This document shows, in pieces, positions 10,416 through 33,974 of a stretch of 64,000 nucleotides of DNA (position 1 is the stretch's first letter; each line of letters opens with the position of its first letter). The translations under genes were made by a program, and so were the position numbers. The notes beneath the pieces were generated by a model. That model searched no databases and was not told the origin of the DNA. It saw only the letters and a program-made list of their open reading frames with translations. The DNA comes from Aspidiotus rigidus (Eukaryota > Arthropoda > Insecta > Hemiptera > Diaspididae): assembly GCA_035079385.1 (NCBI GenBank), contig JAVHKY010000024.1, positions 8,246,001-8,310,000 on the forward strand, read 5' to 3'.

Positions 10416-10790
10416 TCGCTAGTATTTCACCTGCATTTCGCCACATTTGAAAAACATTAATCTATATTTGTCGTAAACGTAATGCCCTACTGTGACTTCT
10501 CCCATTTCAGCGGTTATGAACGAAAAATCAGGAGCGTTTTTAATCACTCTTTCCGTCATCAAATACAAGGAGTTCACGAATGCGTATTTATACTCCTTCA
10601 TAAATCCTGTGAGCTTGTTTTTCTTCGACTGATCCAGCGTTTCATCGCATTTTCGTTGCAATGATTCCGGCGTGAAAGTATCCGTCCACTCCAAGGATAT
10701 ACTCTTTGCTTCTAAAATATAAATCCGTTTATTTCGAGCACCAAAAGTACGACGCAATCGCCTTCACTCATTCTCTCGGCATTAAGCCCA
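10416..10790. repeat. Segmental duplication copy A, right part
   Basis: This continues the duplicated block after the BEL/Pao insertion and matches 34616-34996 closely. Similarity fades after the AGCCCA motif near 10790. Confidence 0.9.
10419..10711 (-). CDS. Last exon of a small unknown gene, copy A
   Basis: A minus-strand frame of about 96 codons that begins after a TTTTAG acceptor (phase 1) and ends with TAG at 10419-10421. It matches the frame at 34621-34913 with only a few substitutions and no frameshift. The BEL/Pao target duplication overlaps the last bases of the stop codon, so coding is intact but the natural 3' UTR and polyadenylation region have been replaced by the element. It has two cysteines, is lysine-rich, and the family is not recognised. 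The first exon was not found. The phase-1 acceptor matches the intron phase of the other small secreted-protein genes here, which suggests, without proof, that a signal-peptide exon lies at higher coordinates. Confidence 0.5.
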
Positions 10791-13700
10791 TCTAATTACC
10801 CACTTTACTATCCTCTAGGCGAATTCCCGTGTATAGATCCTGCTGAAAGTGCAACGTTGGAGACAGGAAGGGTACCTAATAAGGAATGCAGCAGTCGTTT
10901 GCACCCAAGACATCAAGCATATGCCTATTATATTGCAGCTATAATGTAACAGAGTTTTACTTGGCCGAGGGAAACAATAGGTACTCATGTATTTCGAATG
11001 GGTAATGATCCTATTGACGAGATATACTATTTTCAAAGCGGTGCCCATGTCATTCACTACAACAATCCTTAATTGCCTTAGAATTGTATGTTTCTAATTA
11101 CAATTATTTACTTAGATGTATTCACTTTAGTATAATCCGATACTTGGTATTGTAATCTAAGACATTCATCAGAATATCGTATCATCCCATAGCCTGATAA
11201 TTTTTTTCTTTTCCGTAAATATGTTTTTAATTTCAAGTTAGAGCCATCTTTTTTGTGAAGTGGGAAAACTTTTCATTTTTCATCCCTAAACAGTAAAAGA
11301 TAGGGGGAAACTTTTTCGGTACGTTAAAATGTTTAGAAATAACGATAAAATATCAACGATATAGTAATGAGTATAAGCAGGAAAAAATGTATTTATTGCA
11401 CGTTACTTGATGCGCGATGGAACAATTTTTTGTAACGTTAAAATATATAGACACAACGATGATTCGATAAAGATAAAAAAATGTGTGTAAGCATTAGTAA
11501 ATACGTTACTGCATGAAGGCAATGGACGATGTAACGTGGCATTTTCAGCCTCGTACGAGTATTACGAGCTACACCATATAGTCAAGATCGCATCGATTGT
11601 TTTTTCTCCAATCCTCTACGGGAGATTCACGTGGAGTTGATTTGAACAGGTAGCTGTCCAGACTACGTTCTCTTATTTAACTCTATATTCGTCGCCAGCG
11701 CAAAATTACAGATCGTTGTTCGTACGGGCTAACACGATCTCTCTTTCTCTTCTTAAAATACTGACGACGAATTTCTTCCTGGTTCTATTGTAGAATTGAA
11801 AGACCCCGTATTTTAGGCTTGTTGTTTATTGTAACGTACTGATACTATATATTTTTTATGGCCCATCTCGGAGTGAACTCGCACTCATTGTATTCCGCAG
11901 TGGACAAGGGATGCGACGTCAAAATTTCATGTTAGTTTTTTTTTCTAAATTGGGGTTGTGTATTTTTTTTTCGGACGGGCTTATTTCTTCCTCCGAGATT
12001 ATAGAACACTGGACCGGTACGATGTTCCAGTTTTTGGCTTCACAAAATCCTGCGGGGCTAAAAGACGCTTCGAGGAAGGTTTGCTGCGATCATCCATGCT
12101 CTCGAAAAGTTAGTTCTCAATTTTCCATCGTGCAGACGTGACTCGAAAATATTGTCTCTTTAGTCTATACGGATATGTGGGAATGTATTCCTATCTTATA
12201 TAGTGCACGTGTGCAGTGTTAGATTTTTCGTACCATTCCTAACTTTTCCACTTATTTTACTTTTAAATTAACAATATAAATTATCGATGGATATAGAGAA
12301 CGTAATTTATTAATCCGGGAATAATTATTTTGTCGATGTTTAAATCAATATATTTATTGTGCGAGTAATCGATCTAATATGAGTGGCTAAGGCGGCCGTG
12401 GGGCACACAACCAGTGTGAGCGCCCACGGCTCCCTCTCCGGTCAACAACATGGGTTTTCCGTCCAAACATCCATCCGTCCAAATACGTAACGTTATTATT
12501 TTTATTATTATTTTATGAATTTTTAATTTATGAATGTTTTGTGTTTACAATGGCCATTGATAAGGAAGGCACTTCTCCAAGTTCGTGAGTTAACCATTCG
12601 TAATGCAAATTTTATTGTTTTTTAGAGCCCTCCTTGTCGAGGCGCTTTTACGTCATTAGTTCGGTTTCAGAGAACATTTCAGTATTCATTTTCCGCTTAC
12701 CCAGTTATCTAGAAAGAAAATTTTACTCATTGATTTTTTTTTATTTGTTAATCATCTGGGGAAATATACTTGATCGAACTGGAGATCTTTCGGGGGTCTC
12801 ATGTTAGGTATGTGCTCGATTACCCAATAAACTCTCTCTTATAACCCTCAGTGGTCACTTATAGCGGGTATCCGGTTCGTTGTGAAAATACGTAAGTCGC
12901 AAAAAATAGTATGAAGCGCGGGCATAATAGAATCACACGATCGCGGGCCTGGCTCCTGGTTTTATATTTTTTAATTATTTTACATCTTCAAGAGTTAAGG
13001 GGGTCGACACATCTGACAAATGAGGAATCCCGAGGAGATACATCCGGTGATAATTCAGTTGACCTCCCTGGGTGGTTATTTGTTTATTTTACCCGACAAA
13101 GTTCTTTTTATTAAAGGAAGAATTATTTTATTACTTTAATCCGACCTCGGTCGTGCACATTTTTTTTTTTTTAATTTAATCATTTACCCTATAATTATTG
13201 GAATCGATTAGTGACGTGAATAATGATTCGACAGGTCGAGTTGTTGAAAAAAATTATCTTTTGAGCATAAGCTCCATACTAGAGAAGAGTCTTCACAGTG
13301 TAGACTAACCATATCCGTGTGGTGTAATTAACCCCTAAATTTTCTGTTGAATCATTTTGATGTTTTTTTTGTGGTGTAATTAACCCCATTAACATGCACA
13401 TTTCTTAATATAACCCTTTCGGCATTTTAAATACTGTTTAATTATTTACTATATTATTTGTCGCGTTATTCGCAACCAAAAAATCTATTATGGGACGACC
13501 TGGCCCCACCAAGGTCTCGACTCGGGATTTTCATAAGTTCTCCGAGCTTGTTCCGAGTTTAAATCGGTTTGTGACCTCAAAATGGTTTTAGTTTTGGTCC
13601 TTTATTAATTAAAATTATTGGTAAGATTCTACATACGCGTAGACTTATTTTTAGTTCGTAAGATCTTGGTTTTTCTTGTCCTACCAAGCACAGATGAAAT

Positions 13701-13859
13701 TAATGTCCCTATATTTAGGCACAAAATCAAAGGATAAGATGGCATCCCTGATTTTTTTAGAAATTGTTACTGCTCCCGAACTCCATTTTGAGGCGGCGAG
13801 GATTCCAGCTTAGAAACCTGGGCTCCCTCGTGACAGCATCGTCACAACGATAATATTAT
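10791..13859. other. No gene supported; degenerate repeats
   Basis: No recognisable coding exon. Two diverged copies of a ~118-bp unit sharing ACGTTAAAATRT run through about 11,310-11,530. GTGGTGTAATTAACCCC occurs twice (about 13319 and 13371). Short frames at 11911-12141 and 12911-13114 begin with hydrophobic stretches but have no conserved motif. The sequence GTGGCTAAGGCGG near 12382 resembles a tRNA A box but lacks a B box. Confidence 0.4.
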
Positions 13860-14503
13860 TAGCGAATGATGGTCGCGTTAAAGCATGCATTGATTACTTC
13901 CAGTCGCAGTGGCTGGCAAAAAACAGTGGCTATGGTACGAAGGTTACGCAATGGGTTTCCCGTCCACCAATAACGGGATTGAATCCACTAGCGGTTATCA
14001 AGCGGGAGCACACCATAAGGAAACGTGCTCCAGTCGGTCAGTTTTTAAATAGTCTCCTAGAGCTTGCGACTAAGTGGTCACTAGTAAGGGATCCGCTGTG
14101 CAATAATTATATTCCGTTTCACAAAACCCCTACGGTATCCTTATCTCATTGGACTGCAGCGTACCAATGGGCCATGTTAAAAAAGAAAGTCTTGCAAGAT
14201 GAACGCTCCGCCTCCTCCGATACTAGGGTTTTCTACGTCTGTTCTACATCAAGGGATGAAAGTATCACACCTGATATCCTCAACGAACATCTGCAGAACG
14301 CATGGAACACATTTTCTGATTTCGAGCGCCACCGCCACCGTGTTCACAAAATAGTTTTAGATGGGATTGAGTCTACGTGCACGTGCCCCTATTTTATGAA
14401 AGCTGCTCAATGCAAACACACATTGGGAATGAGGATCCGGCTTCACCTTGTTACAGTTCCTACCGAAGCGAAGAAAGTGCCCCTTGGGCAGAAGCGGAAG
14501 TGA
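13860..14503 (+). pseudogene. MULE-like transposase C-terminal relic with SWIM zinc finger
   Basis: Adjacent frames read as the C-terminal half of a Mutator-like transposase: WYEGYAMGFPSTNNGIEST in one frame continues as AVIKREHTIRKR in the next. About two bases are missing near 13988, and there is another shift near 13935. The open part (13979-14503) ends with a SWIM motif, CTCPYF...CKH, then a basic tail. SWIM fingers (CxCxnCxH) are usual at the C-end of MULE transposases. The catalytic half was not found, so this is a broken copy. A paralogous SWIM fragment lies at 17799-18026 on the other strand. Confidence 0.7.
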
Positions 14504-14653
14504 GGGCGCCCTTCCATAGTTCAACCTATTTTTCGCATCGTTCCCTCCATCTATTTTAACGTGCCGATAAATGACACCCAAAAGATAGAGGGTTGGGATT
14601 CCAGTTAAGTGTCTTCAAAAAATCATGTTACCTTATGTCGCAAACCTAGTTCA

Positions 14654-15509
14654 TGAGTGATGATGCATCAGATGTATCCAATGAAGATGAGTCTATGGAG
14701 GAAAATGCTCAAATGGAACAAGATACAAATGTGCCAGCCTCACAGAAAGTTCACTGGGACCAGAAATGCTGGGTGGAATAATGGAACGATTATTGCGCGA
14801 ATTGATAGCAAGAAAACATCCTAAGCAGTCGCGACTCGATTGTGTGCCAGAATTAGATCCGTTCACTACGCCTCTAACCTTGAATACATGGCTCCACAAA
14901 TTTGAGCAGTTACAGGCAGTGTACCAATGGTCTGACAAAACTCTCATCTATCACATGCAAGCAAAGCTGAAAGGGGCAGCCCGGAAATGATGCGACAACT
15001 TGATGGAATACAACCTCACCTGGGAACAATGGAAGATTAAATTACGAGCAACCTTCCCAGATCACAAGGACAACGCAGATGTTATTTGTAAAATGATGAG
15101 AAGAGTTCAGTTAGCTGGAGAAGACTATGCTGAGTACTACTTCACTAAGCTGGCGCTGCTAGAACCTTGTAAACTAGACCCACGACAAGCAGTATCTTTC
15201 ATAATTGATGGCTTGGGAGACCGCACAACACAACTAAGCGCAAGAGCTGGAGGATTCCTGACACCGGAAGCTTTATATTCAAATTTTTTGGTTTTACTAT
15301 CTAAGCCGCCTTTGTGTAATGAGAATCAAAGTGGACAAGTATACGGGGCCAGGTCAACTTACAACACCTCCCAAAGAGGCGGGTTCAATGGATTTACCAG
15401 GAACCAGGAGCAAAGAAAACAGGCCGACAATACTTGCCAGAATCCTAAGTTGGGTCAAACAGCCAAGTGGAAAAGTAAAACTAATTATAAGTCGAAAATG
15501 ATTAAGTAA
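14654..15509 (+). pseudogene. Gag-like capsid relic of an LTR retroelement
   Basis: An acidic N-terminal segment from 14654 leads, after a frameshift near 14760, into a capsid-like frame from 14766. This has the typical retrotransposon gag pattern (a W..KFE helix, TFP, Y...F motifs). One in-frame TGA interrupts it at 14988-14990, where a Trp or Arg codon would fit. The frame then continues to 15509, ending in a Gln/Asn/Lys-rich tail without a classical zinc knuckle. No protease or RT follows. A purine-rich AAGGGAGAAAGA before TGTAGCGG near 15687-15705 could be a polypurine tract and LTR start, but no second LTR was found. Confidence 0.6.
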
Positions 15510-17444
15510 TGCGATTTGGTTGACGCATGAATGATGTTATTAAAAAAAAAAATGTTATTTGACAAAATACTGTGATATTGTAACTAACTATGATTCCGTT
15601 ATTCCTGTTCATTATTTAAGTTTGTCTACCCTTGTTTCAAAGTAATAATATTAATTATTCTATTTTATTTTAGCCCTCCGCGTTAAGGGAGAAAGATTTG
15701 TAGCGGTTGGCATTACTGTAGTTGAATACCTGACCGACGATGAATAGAAGGAATAAAGAGAGTTCTAATTGCGTGTATACCTACGTCGAGGTTGTTTTCT
15801 TTTCTGTGCATGACTCTATTGCTGTAAAGCAGAATAACGTTCCATAAAAAATCTATCAACTTGAATTAAACGTTAATAAGTAGACCTTACACAATGTATT
15901 GACTCACCTCCGATGATTGAAAATTCAGATCTCGGTGTTTCTCCATTCAAATGACGTAGAAAGTAGAATCAACCAAAGTCAATTCAATAAGGAAGGAAAA
16001 CTTTTCTTACGTGCCTAGTATGAGTTGAATTCATTTAAGCCGAACATATCCGTCTTGTTAATCGTCCCGGGATCCTAATTTTTTTAGTGGTGGTCAGTTG
16101 TTCGATGATTCCTTCATAAAGCTTATCCATAACTGGTTCTTCATCTTATCAGAACTTCTAAATTGTAATATTTATCCTAAATCGCATTTAAACTCAACTT
16201 TGAAAAAGAAAAAATATGCGCAAGAGCGCCAGCCCAATTTGAGGAAAATCAAGAGTATACTCGTACATATGTAAAAATTATATATGTATACGTGTATAGT
16301 CTGTAGTTACGGTACCGAGATATAATATTTTTTCTACGGCTTGAAGTTCGGAACCGTGATCACAAAGCAGTCGTTTACGCAAATTCGTGTAGTAACTTAC
16401 GTAACAACCCAACGAGTTGATTTTGAAAAACGTTAGCGATTGCGAGATTAAAGTAGAAGGAAAAAACGAATGATTACGTGTACCTACCAATACATCTAAG
16501 ATAAGAAACAAAGATATTGACGTTAATTGTGCTGCTGCTGATTGGATTTCAAAATTCTACTAGGCACATTCTTTTCACCATCTCATTTCCGCATCAGCAG
16601 CCAATAGAAAAGTACAGATATATCCTTTTCTTAAGTTCGCAAGAAAAATCATGGATTGTGCTTAAAAGAATAAAATCAATCTAAGATTCAGGAAGAAAAA
16701 TTTGGCTAGTTTCATACCATAAAATTAGCCAAATTTTTCTTCATTTGAGTTTAATATGAATAAAAATATTGATTATTAAGACTAACGAGCTGAGTTTTAA
16801 TAGAGAGTTGGGGACAAGAGAAGAGTGATTACTGGTTAAGATTTTGATAAGTCAAAGGAAATGACCTAAAAGGAAGAAAAGCTTTCGCAACGCGAAACTA
16901 AGACCGACTTTCCCTTTCTTATTTCCGTACATCTCTACTTCTCATTATCGGTTACGTCATATTACTTAACCGTTTCCGACTGCAAAATAACTTCGTTTTC
17001 CAAAACGAACAGCATTATTTCATTCGCAGCTCTTATATATCAGTAATCCGCACCTGTCAACCTTCTTCCCTTTTCGCTTCAATGAATGGAATATCTGCCA
17101 AACATTTTCAATCATCGAACAAGTAAAAATACTTACCCGAAACATATTCCTGCCAATCATGATTACTGCGGGAAGAAACCTATACAGAAATCTCGAGTCG
17201 AATATCTTAGGAGAATAAAACTGCGCAAATGTTCTAGTTTCGTCAAAGTATGTACATAAACCTGGAATGAATCTTCAACAAAGATTATTTTTTAATCGTC
17301 TCCTTAAACATTTCTGTGGTTTCCAAGCCCACCTCCAAATGTGAAGCTTTCTTCATCCAGTCTTAGTTCAGCTCGCGCAGCATCAGCTATTCTGATGAAA
17401 ATGCTCTAGAGCGCCGAAAAAATGATGGGTGCCATTTAATGCTA
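15510..17444. other. No gene recognised
   Basis: AT-rich intergenic sequence. The only structure seen is a 17-bp perfect inverted repeat at 16692-16708 and 16726-16742 (GAAGAAAAATTTGGCTA and its complement). The minus-strand open frame at 16278-16511 has no recognisable motif. Confidence 0.4.
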
Positions 17445-18176
17445 CGGCAGAATAGAGTGTCAGTACGACAAAAATAATAGGTTGTACGCCAGCATAAATT
17501 GACTAACGACAAAAAAATGAATGTACGTCAGAAATTTATGTATTACGACAAATGAATGTAATCACGACAAAATGTAGGCTTATACGACTAGTAATATTAT
17601 TATTGTACACCAACTTGGGTACGGCAAAAAATTGAATTTTCACGATTAAAAAGATGCTTCGCGTAATTCATCCAGAACGACAAAAAAAACTCCGGAACAT
17701 CGCCAGATCTAATTCATACAGAAATGTACTTATTAAATAAATGTTTATCAATTAATAAACATTTAAAAAAAGTTACTGAATAAGTAGAGCCTGCTTCGCT
17801 AAAGCTCGCCTCCCCCTTTTACATGTTTTTGACCAAGTGGTATTAATTTTGCTTCTAAGGGAGGTACCACCAATTTGAGACGGATTTTCATTCCCAGGTA
17901 GTGCTTGCACGTGTAGGATTTGCTGAACATGGGACAAGTGCACCCAGCACTGGCCATGCTAATCTTCCATATCTTGCACTTGAAGCGAACAAATTCGGTG
18001 AAATCCGCCCTTTTGTCTGACAACACTTTTTAGTGTCGTTCAAGTACTGATGAATTGTCGTTCTAACACGTTAAATTGTCGCATATTATGATCTGGCGTA
18101 TTTCAATTAATAAACTGTCGTATGGACACTCTATTTTGTCGTAGAGAAGTTGTCGTACTGACACTCTATTTTGCCG
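17445..18176. mobile_element. MULE-like deletion derivative with terminal inverted repeats
   Basis: Terminal inverted repeats of 27 bp (17445-17471 and 18150-18176) differ at one base. The outer 230 bases on each side repeat the motif ACGACAAA / TTGTCGT many times, and a second TIR-like copy sits at about 18125-18145. Between them is only a C-terminal SWIM transposase fragment. No clear target duplication was found beside the ends. This fits a non-autonomous element that kept the transposase tail. Confidence 0.6.
17799..18026 (-). pseudogene. SWIM zinc finger fragment of a MULE-like transposase
   Basis: A 75-codon frame containing CTCPMF...CKHYLGMKIRL and the basic tail PLGQK, parallel to CTCPYF...CKHTLGMRIRL at 14378-14440. 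Only the C-terminal zinc-binding part remains. It lies inside the TIR element at 17445-18176. Confidence 0.65.
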
Positions 18177-18765
18177 CACAATTGTCGGTTAGCTATCAAA
18201 AAGTACACAAGTGATCTACAGGAAATTTGTAAAAAGGGAGTACTCTATTGACTTTCGCACTTTTTATTTAGGAGAATATGAGAAAACGATAACTGAGTGC
18301 GCTATTTACGAACGAGAGCAAGCGACCAAGCGAATGAAGTGAACCCAAAGGTGATGTTCGTTTGCCCAGTGGTGTGGTGAGAAGGGTTTTCTGAGGAGGA
18401 ATCCTCAGATCAGTTTTAGGGGGAGGGTCCTTCTTTTCTTTTCCTTGTTAAACATTTTTTGGAGGTGAGACTAAATTTTTTTTTCAGAGGTCAAATGGGG
18501 TCACCACCCCTCTGCGCTTGCCTATCGGTTCTACTGAAGGCATCGTCAAGTGCAAGTCATAATTTTTTCCTTCTAAACATCTTTGAACTCGCCAGTATGT
18601 ATAGTGGGGAAATAAAAGTTATTTTCAGAATACGACGTTGCATCAGGGCCCGCGTTTGAAGCGCGATGTATTTGAGCATTGTATTTTTTGTGTAGGACGT
18701 TTGAAAGTGGATTTGATAAGTAACATTCACATTTGATTTCTCATTGTCTTCATACCGTAGCTGCC

Positions 18766-30159
<11,394 letters not shown>

Positions 30160-30690
30160 GTAAGCACTTTCTAAAATACATCAGATCGTCTGGAAGATTG
30201 ATGACTGATGTAAAGTAATATTCATATAGTAATAAGATACCTTTGCTACAATAAATCCAGGTATGACGAACAATTTTCTACATTAGTCAGTGGAAAAATG
30301 CGCTCAAAATTTTTTTTTTCAAATGAGGTATAAAGGATACCCAGATAAAACAAAACAACATGAGAGTTGAAATTACATTTGATATTTGTTCACAATATTG
30401 CCATGAAAAGATATCAACATTTCAATCTGATTTGAGATACCTAATATGAATTTCAATCCATATCTACGTTCAGGTCTTAGGGAAAAGTAATTTTTGTAAC
30501 ATTTGAAAGAATACGAATGTTTATTCATATTTTGTTTGATAATACGTCGATACGTGAGACAAAGCGCGCCGCATGTGTTGTAGTACATACATAGCGCGAC
30601 CAGATGGCGCAACTAGTCACCTTTCTACTTTAACATGGGGTCTTATGGAGAATTAGCATATTTTTTCATTTATTTAATAATATCTCGACA
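30160..30690. other. No gene recognised
   Basis: AT-rich sequence downstream of the last supported short exon; no motif seen. Confidence 0.35.
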
Positions 30691-32295
30691 AATAAGCCTT
30701 TTCACATAAAAGTGAAGAGAATGAAAGTTGTTCTACGCGAAATTTTCTTCCTTATTACTACAATTCTGAAATCCTAAAGTGTGTCAATAATACAATATTT
30801 AAAGATTAATTGTCTGATTTTCTTGCAAGTTTCTAAACACTGCACTATTGGAGTTCAATTGAAGAGATATCTCTTTCCAAGTATTTTCAAGGAATCACCA
30901 CCGAAATATGAAATACTATGAATTCCGATAAAAGAATAAATACTTTGATTGTTGTTGTTAATTAATAAGTACAACCACCATAGAGATCAAACAACCTGTA
31001 ACTCGATCAGTAGTTTGTTTTCGTCACGGATTTTCACGATTAAAGTATTTATTCTTTATTTATCAGGATTTATAGTACTTATCTCTGTATGAGCCGTAAA
31101 CTAGAAGAAAGAGATATATGTGGTGTAACGCGAGAAAAGGGACCAGTCTGGCCTGAGCGGTTCTTCACAGAACACGTGTTCAAAGTTGAAAATCCTAATA
31201 TCATATCTCGCGTTAGAGTGAACGGATTTTCAACTTTGAACACGTGTTCTGTGAAGAACCGCTCAGGCCAGACTGGTCCCTTTTCTCGCGTTACACCACA
31301 TATACCTACTGTGAAATATCAAATGAAAAGTACTTAGATAGGTAATAGCATCTAGCTGGAAATATTGACTACTCAACATGAATTGCTTCAAGTTCTATTT
31401 GAGTATTAATTTTTTTAGAGATTGGTAATATAGGCTGTGAAGGAATGAGTAGACGAAGTACTGGAACGTTGATTTCTCATCGATTGATTGGCTGATAAGG
31501 ACTAAAATACGAGATCCGTTCACATTAGCCCACCCTCAATTATTTTTGAAGGAGTACAGGAAGCTCTTGTTCTGGACTGCGAATGCGATATAAAGCACAA
31601 AATTGAAGAAGTCTTTTAAACAGTTTGAATCGCAAAATCATCTGAAGAATCTTACGTGATAACTTCATATTTCTTTTTGGAATCGCTCTCTCCCATTCTT
31701 TGAAAAGCTCCGGGTCTTTTGGAGGTTGAAAAATTGAAACCTAAATTGTATCATACCTATGTCTTTGTTTTACTACATCATTGTTATAGTAGGTAGATGG
31801 TGAATTTATGATTCAAGAATAAACTGTATAGTACCTTCTCATCACAAGATGCATACTCTGATTTACAGTTGACTATAAAACAGGGCATGATAATGTTAAC
31901 TTGAACGAAAACCGCTACTAGTAAGCACACGCGTGAATGCTTAGCTTTCGATGAAAAAGGAACACTAATCTTTGCAAAATTAATTCCACGGATAATAAAC
32001 TGGAACTTCAGATGATTTCGATTGTTTCATTTCGCGGTCCGCAACAAGAATAAACGATAGTCGGATAGTATCAACAGACTGAGTATAAACCTTAATCTTA
32101 TACCGTGATATCAATCGTGGTAGGGTGGTAGGTAGGCCTACCAATCAGTAAGGGTTCCCTCTCAAAAATCCAACAATCAATCTTCAAATATTATATTATT
32201 GACACACTTTAGGATTCCAGAATCTAGGTCATAAGAAAGAAAATTTCGCGTAGAACAACTTTTACTCTCTTCACTTTTACGTGAAAAGGCTTATT
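30691..32295. mobile_element. 1.6-kb element with ~130-bp inverted ends
   Basis: 30691-30822 (AATAAGCCTTTTCAC...) recurs inverted at about 32164-32295 with scattered mismatches. A second inverted pair (AGAATAAATACTTT and its complement near 30935 and 31040) and a perfect 81-bp palindrome (31115-31304) lie inside. No transposase frame is visible. It is probably a non-autonomous DNA transposon with another hairpin inserted into it. Confidence 0.5.
31115..31304. repeat. Perfect 81-bp inverted repeat around a 28-bp loop
   Basis: Arms 31115-31195 and 31224-31304 are exact complements on manual comparison. The arms contain GGTGTAACGCGAGAAAAGGG and the loop repeats part of the theme (CTCGCGTTAGAGTG). 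Exact arms suggest a recent MITE/foldback copy or a palindrome kept by gene conversion. The open frame across it is a by-product. Confidence 0.85.
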
Positions 32296-33198
32296 CAAGT
32301 CTGAACCACTACCTACCGAGTTTGTTTGGTTTTTTTTTTTTTTTTTTTTCGTTTAAAATAGATTATATTTATCAATCCTGTTGTACGTTTATTTTCATAT
32401 TTTCCTATTTTCAACTTTTTGAAACCGGCATACTTCATTTTGCTACTTGTGTAGTTTCACGCACCTTGTTTGTAAAAATGTAATATAGATAGTCTTTCTA
32501 AATGTTAGACACGTTACCTTCTGTCAAACGAGGAGAGAAATCAGTTTCATCGGTCGTGCATTGTTTGAGTTTTCTTCATACAAGATTTTTAGTCCTAGTG
32601 AAGGATTTATTTTAGCGTCTTTGGAGAAGGAAGAGAGAGGCTACAGGGTTAAACTTAGGTTGGATTTGACATGGAAAAGGGATCATTTGTTTGTTTTGCC
32701 TCCAAGTAAACTCTAGGTAGGATTCTCTCTCCTCTTTTTTGAGCTCAGCAACTAACCTCGCGTCTTGGACTTGAGTTAGTCAGGGATCCATACTTAGCCG
32801 GTGAGATTATATCTTTCGTACAGTCCAAAAACCTCAGACAGACGTCTTATCGCAGAAGTTCGATTTTATAGCCAAAAAGTTTGAGGCTTCATCTTCAAAC
32901 CATCTTCCGGTAAAGAGGGTAAAAAATTTTATTTTGTTGTATCAACTTGGATTAAATTTTTAAATAAGAGTTGGTACTTCGAAGAAATATATGTAACTAC
33001 CACCTAACCCAATGCCTAAAAAGACTCGTGGGGATCGATTTCAAAATTTCAACGAGACTCGTGAAGTCTAGCGGAGCAACAACTTGAGGATGTTATGTTG
33101 TATAATTATTTAAGCATATCATTTTACTCTGAAAAAAATAACGTAGGATTCAACAGAAAATTTCACAGTGCGCACATCTTTGGAAGTCAATTTTCTAA
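32296..33198. other. No gene recognised
   Basis: Intergenic sequence with a T17-18 tract near 32332-32349. Nothing coding was seen before duplicated copy B starts. Confidence 0.35.
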
Positions 33199-33358
33199 TG
33201 CAGCTACAGATATCTGATATCATATTCGAACAATAAGCCTCGTCTCATTGTTTTAGTCGGAATTGAATACCTATGAGTAGGGCAATAATAGAAGTCGTAA
33301 GAAAATTTTAGATTTACAACCGCTTTTGATTTCATACGAGTGATTACCCCGTGTAAAA

Positions 33359-33974
33359 ATGAAAACTTTCATCGTTTGGTGCCTGAGATGGATCATTCTT
33401 TCTGCAAGTTTTGTATGTGTTATAACAGATGTGGACGAGGAGATCACAGACGATATATTTGCCCTAGACCTAATGTACCGAGAGCTTCATCCTGGTAAGT
33501 GTTGCTTTCCATAACAGAGAGGTCTTTTTAGAGTTCTGTCATTTTGTCATTGATTACTTGATAAGGTTTCATACATGGACTGACAAATAGAAGAGAAAAT
33601 TATTTTACCTTACATTCTCTGCTTCAGATTTGAAGAACGTAAGTTGGCCTCTTGCAGAACAACTCACTTATGAACAGCACAAGAGCCTATGTCATCAAAT
33701 TCTTAAACAGATCACTTCACCGGAAGAGATCGACAAATATGAATACGAGGAGACAGAAGCAAGAACAGTACGCAAATCTCGAATCTTACGCAACTGTCCT
33801 CTTTACTTTCAGGGGATAGGGTGTGAATATGTACCTGTGATGGTGTGCAAATACAATCACACTAAGATCTATCTTTGTAACGGAGATGAGAAACACGTCT
33901 TCCGGTTAGATCGTGACCAAGACAACATTTTCACGTTTAGAAGTGGTTTGCATCCTTACAAATTCGAAACTTAG
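33359..33974 (+). CDS. Small secreted protein of unknown family, 160 aa, two exons
   Basis: Exon 1 is 33359-33494 and exon 2 is 33628-33974, together 483 nt including the stop. Exon 1 encodes a Met, a hydrophobic signal peptide (MKTFIVWCLRWIILSASFVC) and an acidic stretch, and ends in phase 1 at GTAAGT. Exon 2 begins after CTTCAG. The mature part has five cysteines, four of them clustered as C-x9-C-x7-C-x9-C with many aromatic residues, and no transmembrane segment. AATAAA signals follow within ~80 bases. It is the intact member of the duplicated pair (broken copy at 1569-2174). The family is not recognised. Secretion, small size and recent duplication suit a salivary, venom, defence or reproductive protein, but nothing here decides which. 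Confidence 0.65.

Noticed and set aside
12375..12450. tRNA-like GTGGCTAAGGCGG motif
   Set aside because: Only an A-box resemblance; no B box, acceptor stem or anticodon loop could be folded.
12911..13114. 67-codon frame with a hydrophobic N-terminal stretch
   Set aside because: Resembles a signal peptide, but there is no splice donor or second exon to support a gene.
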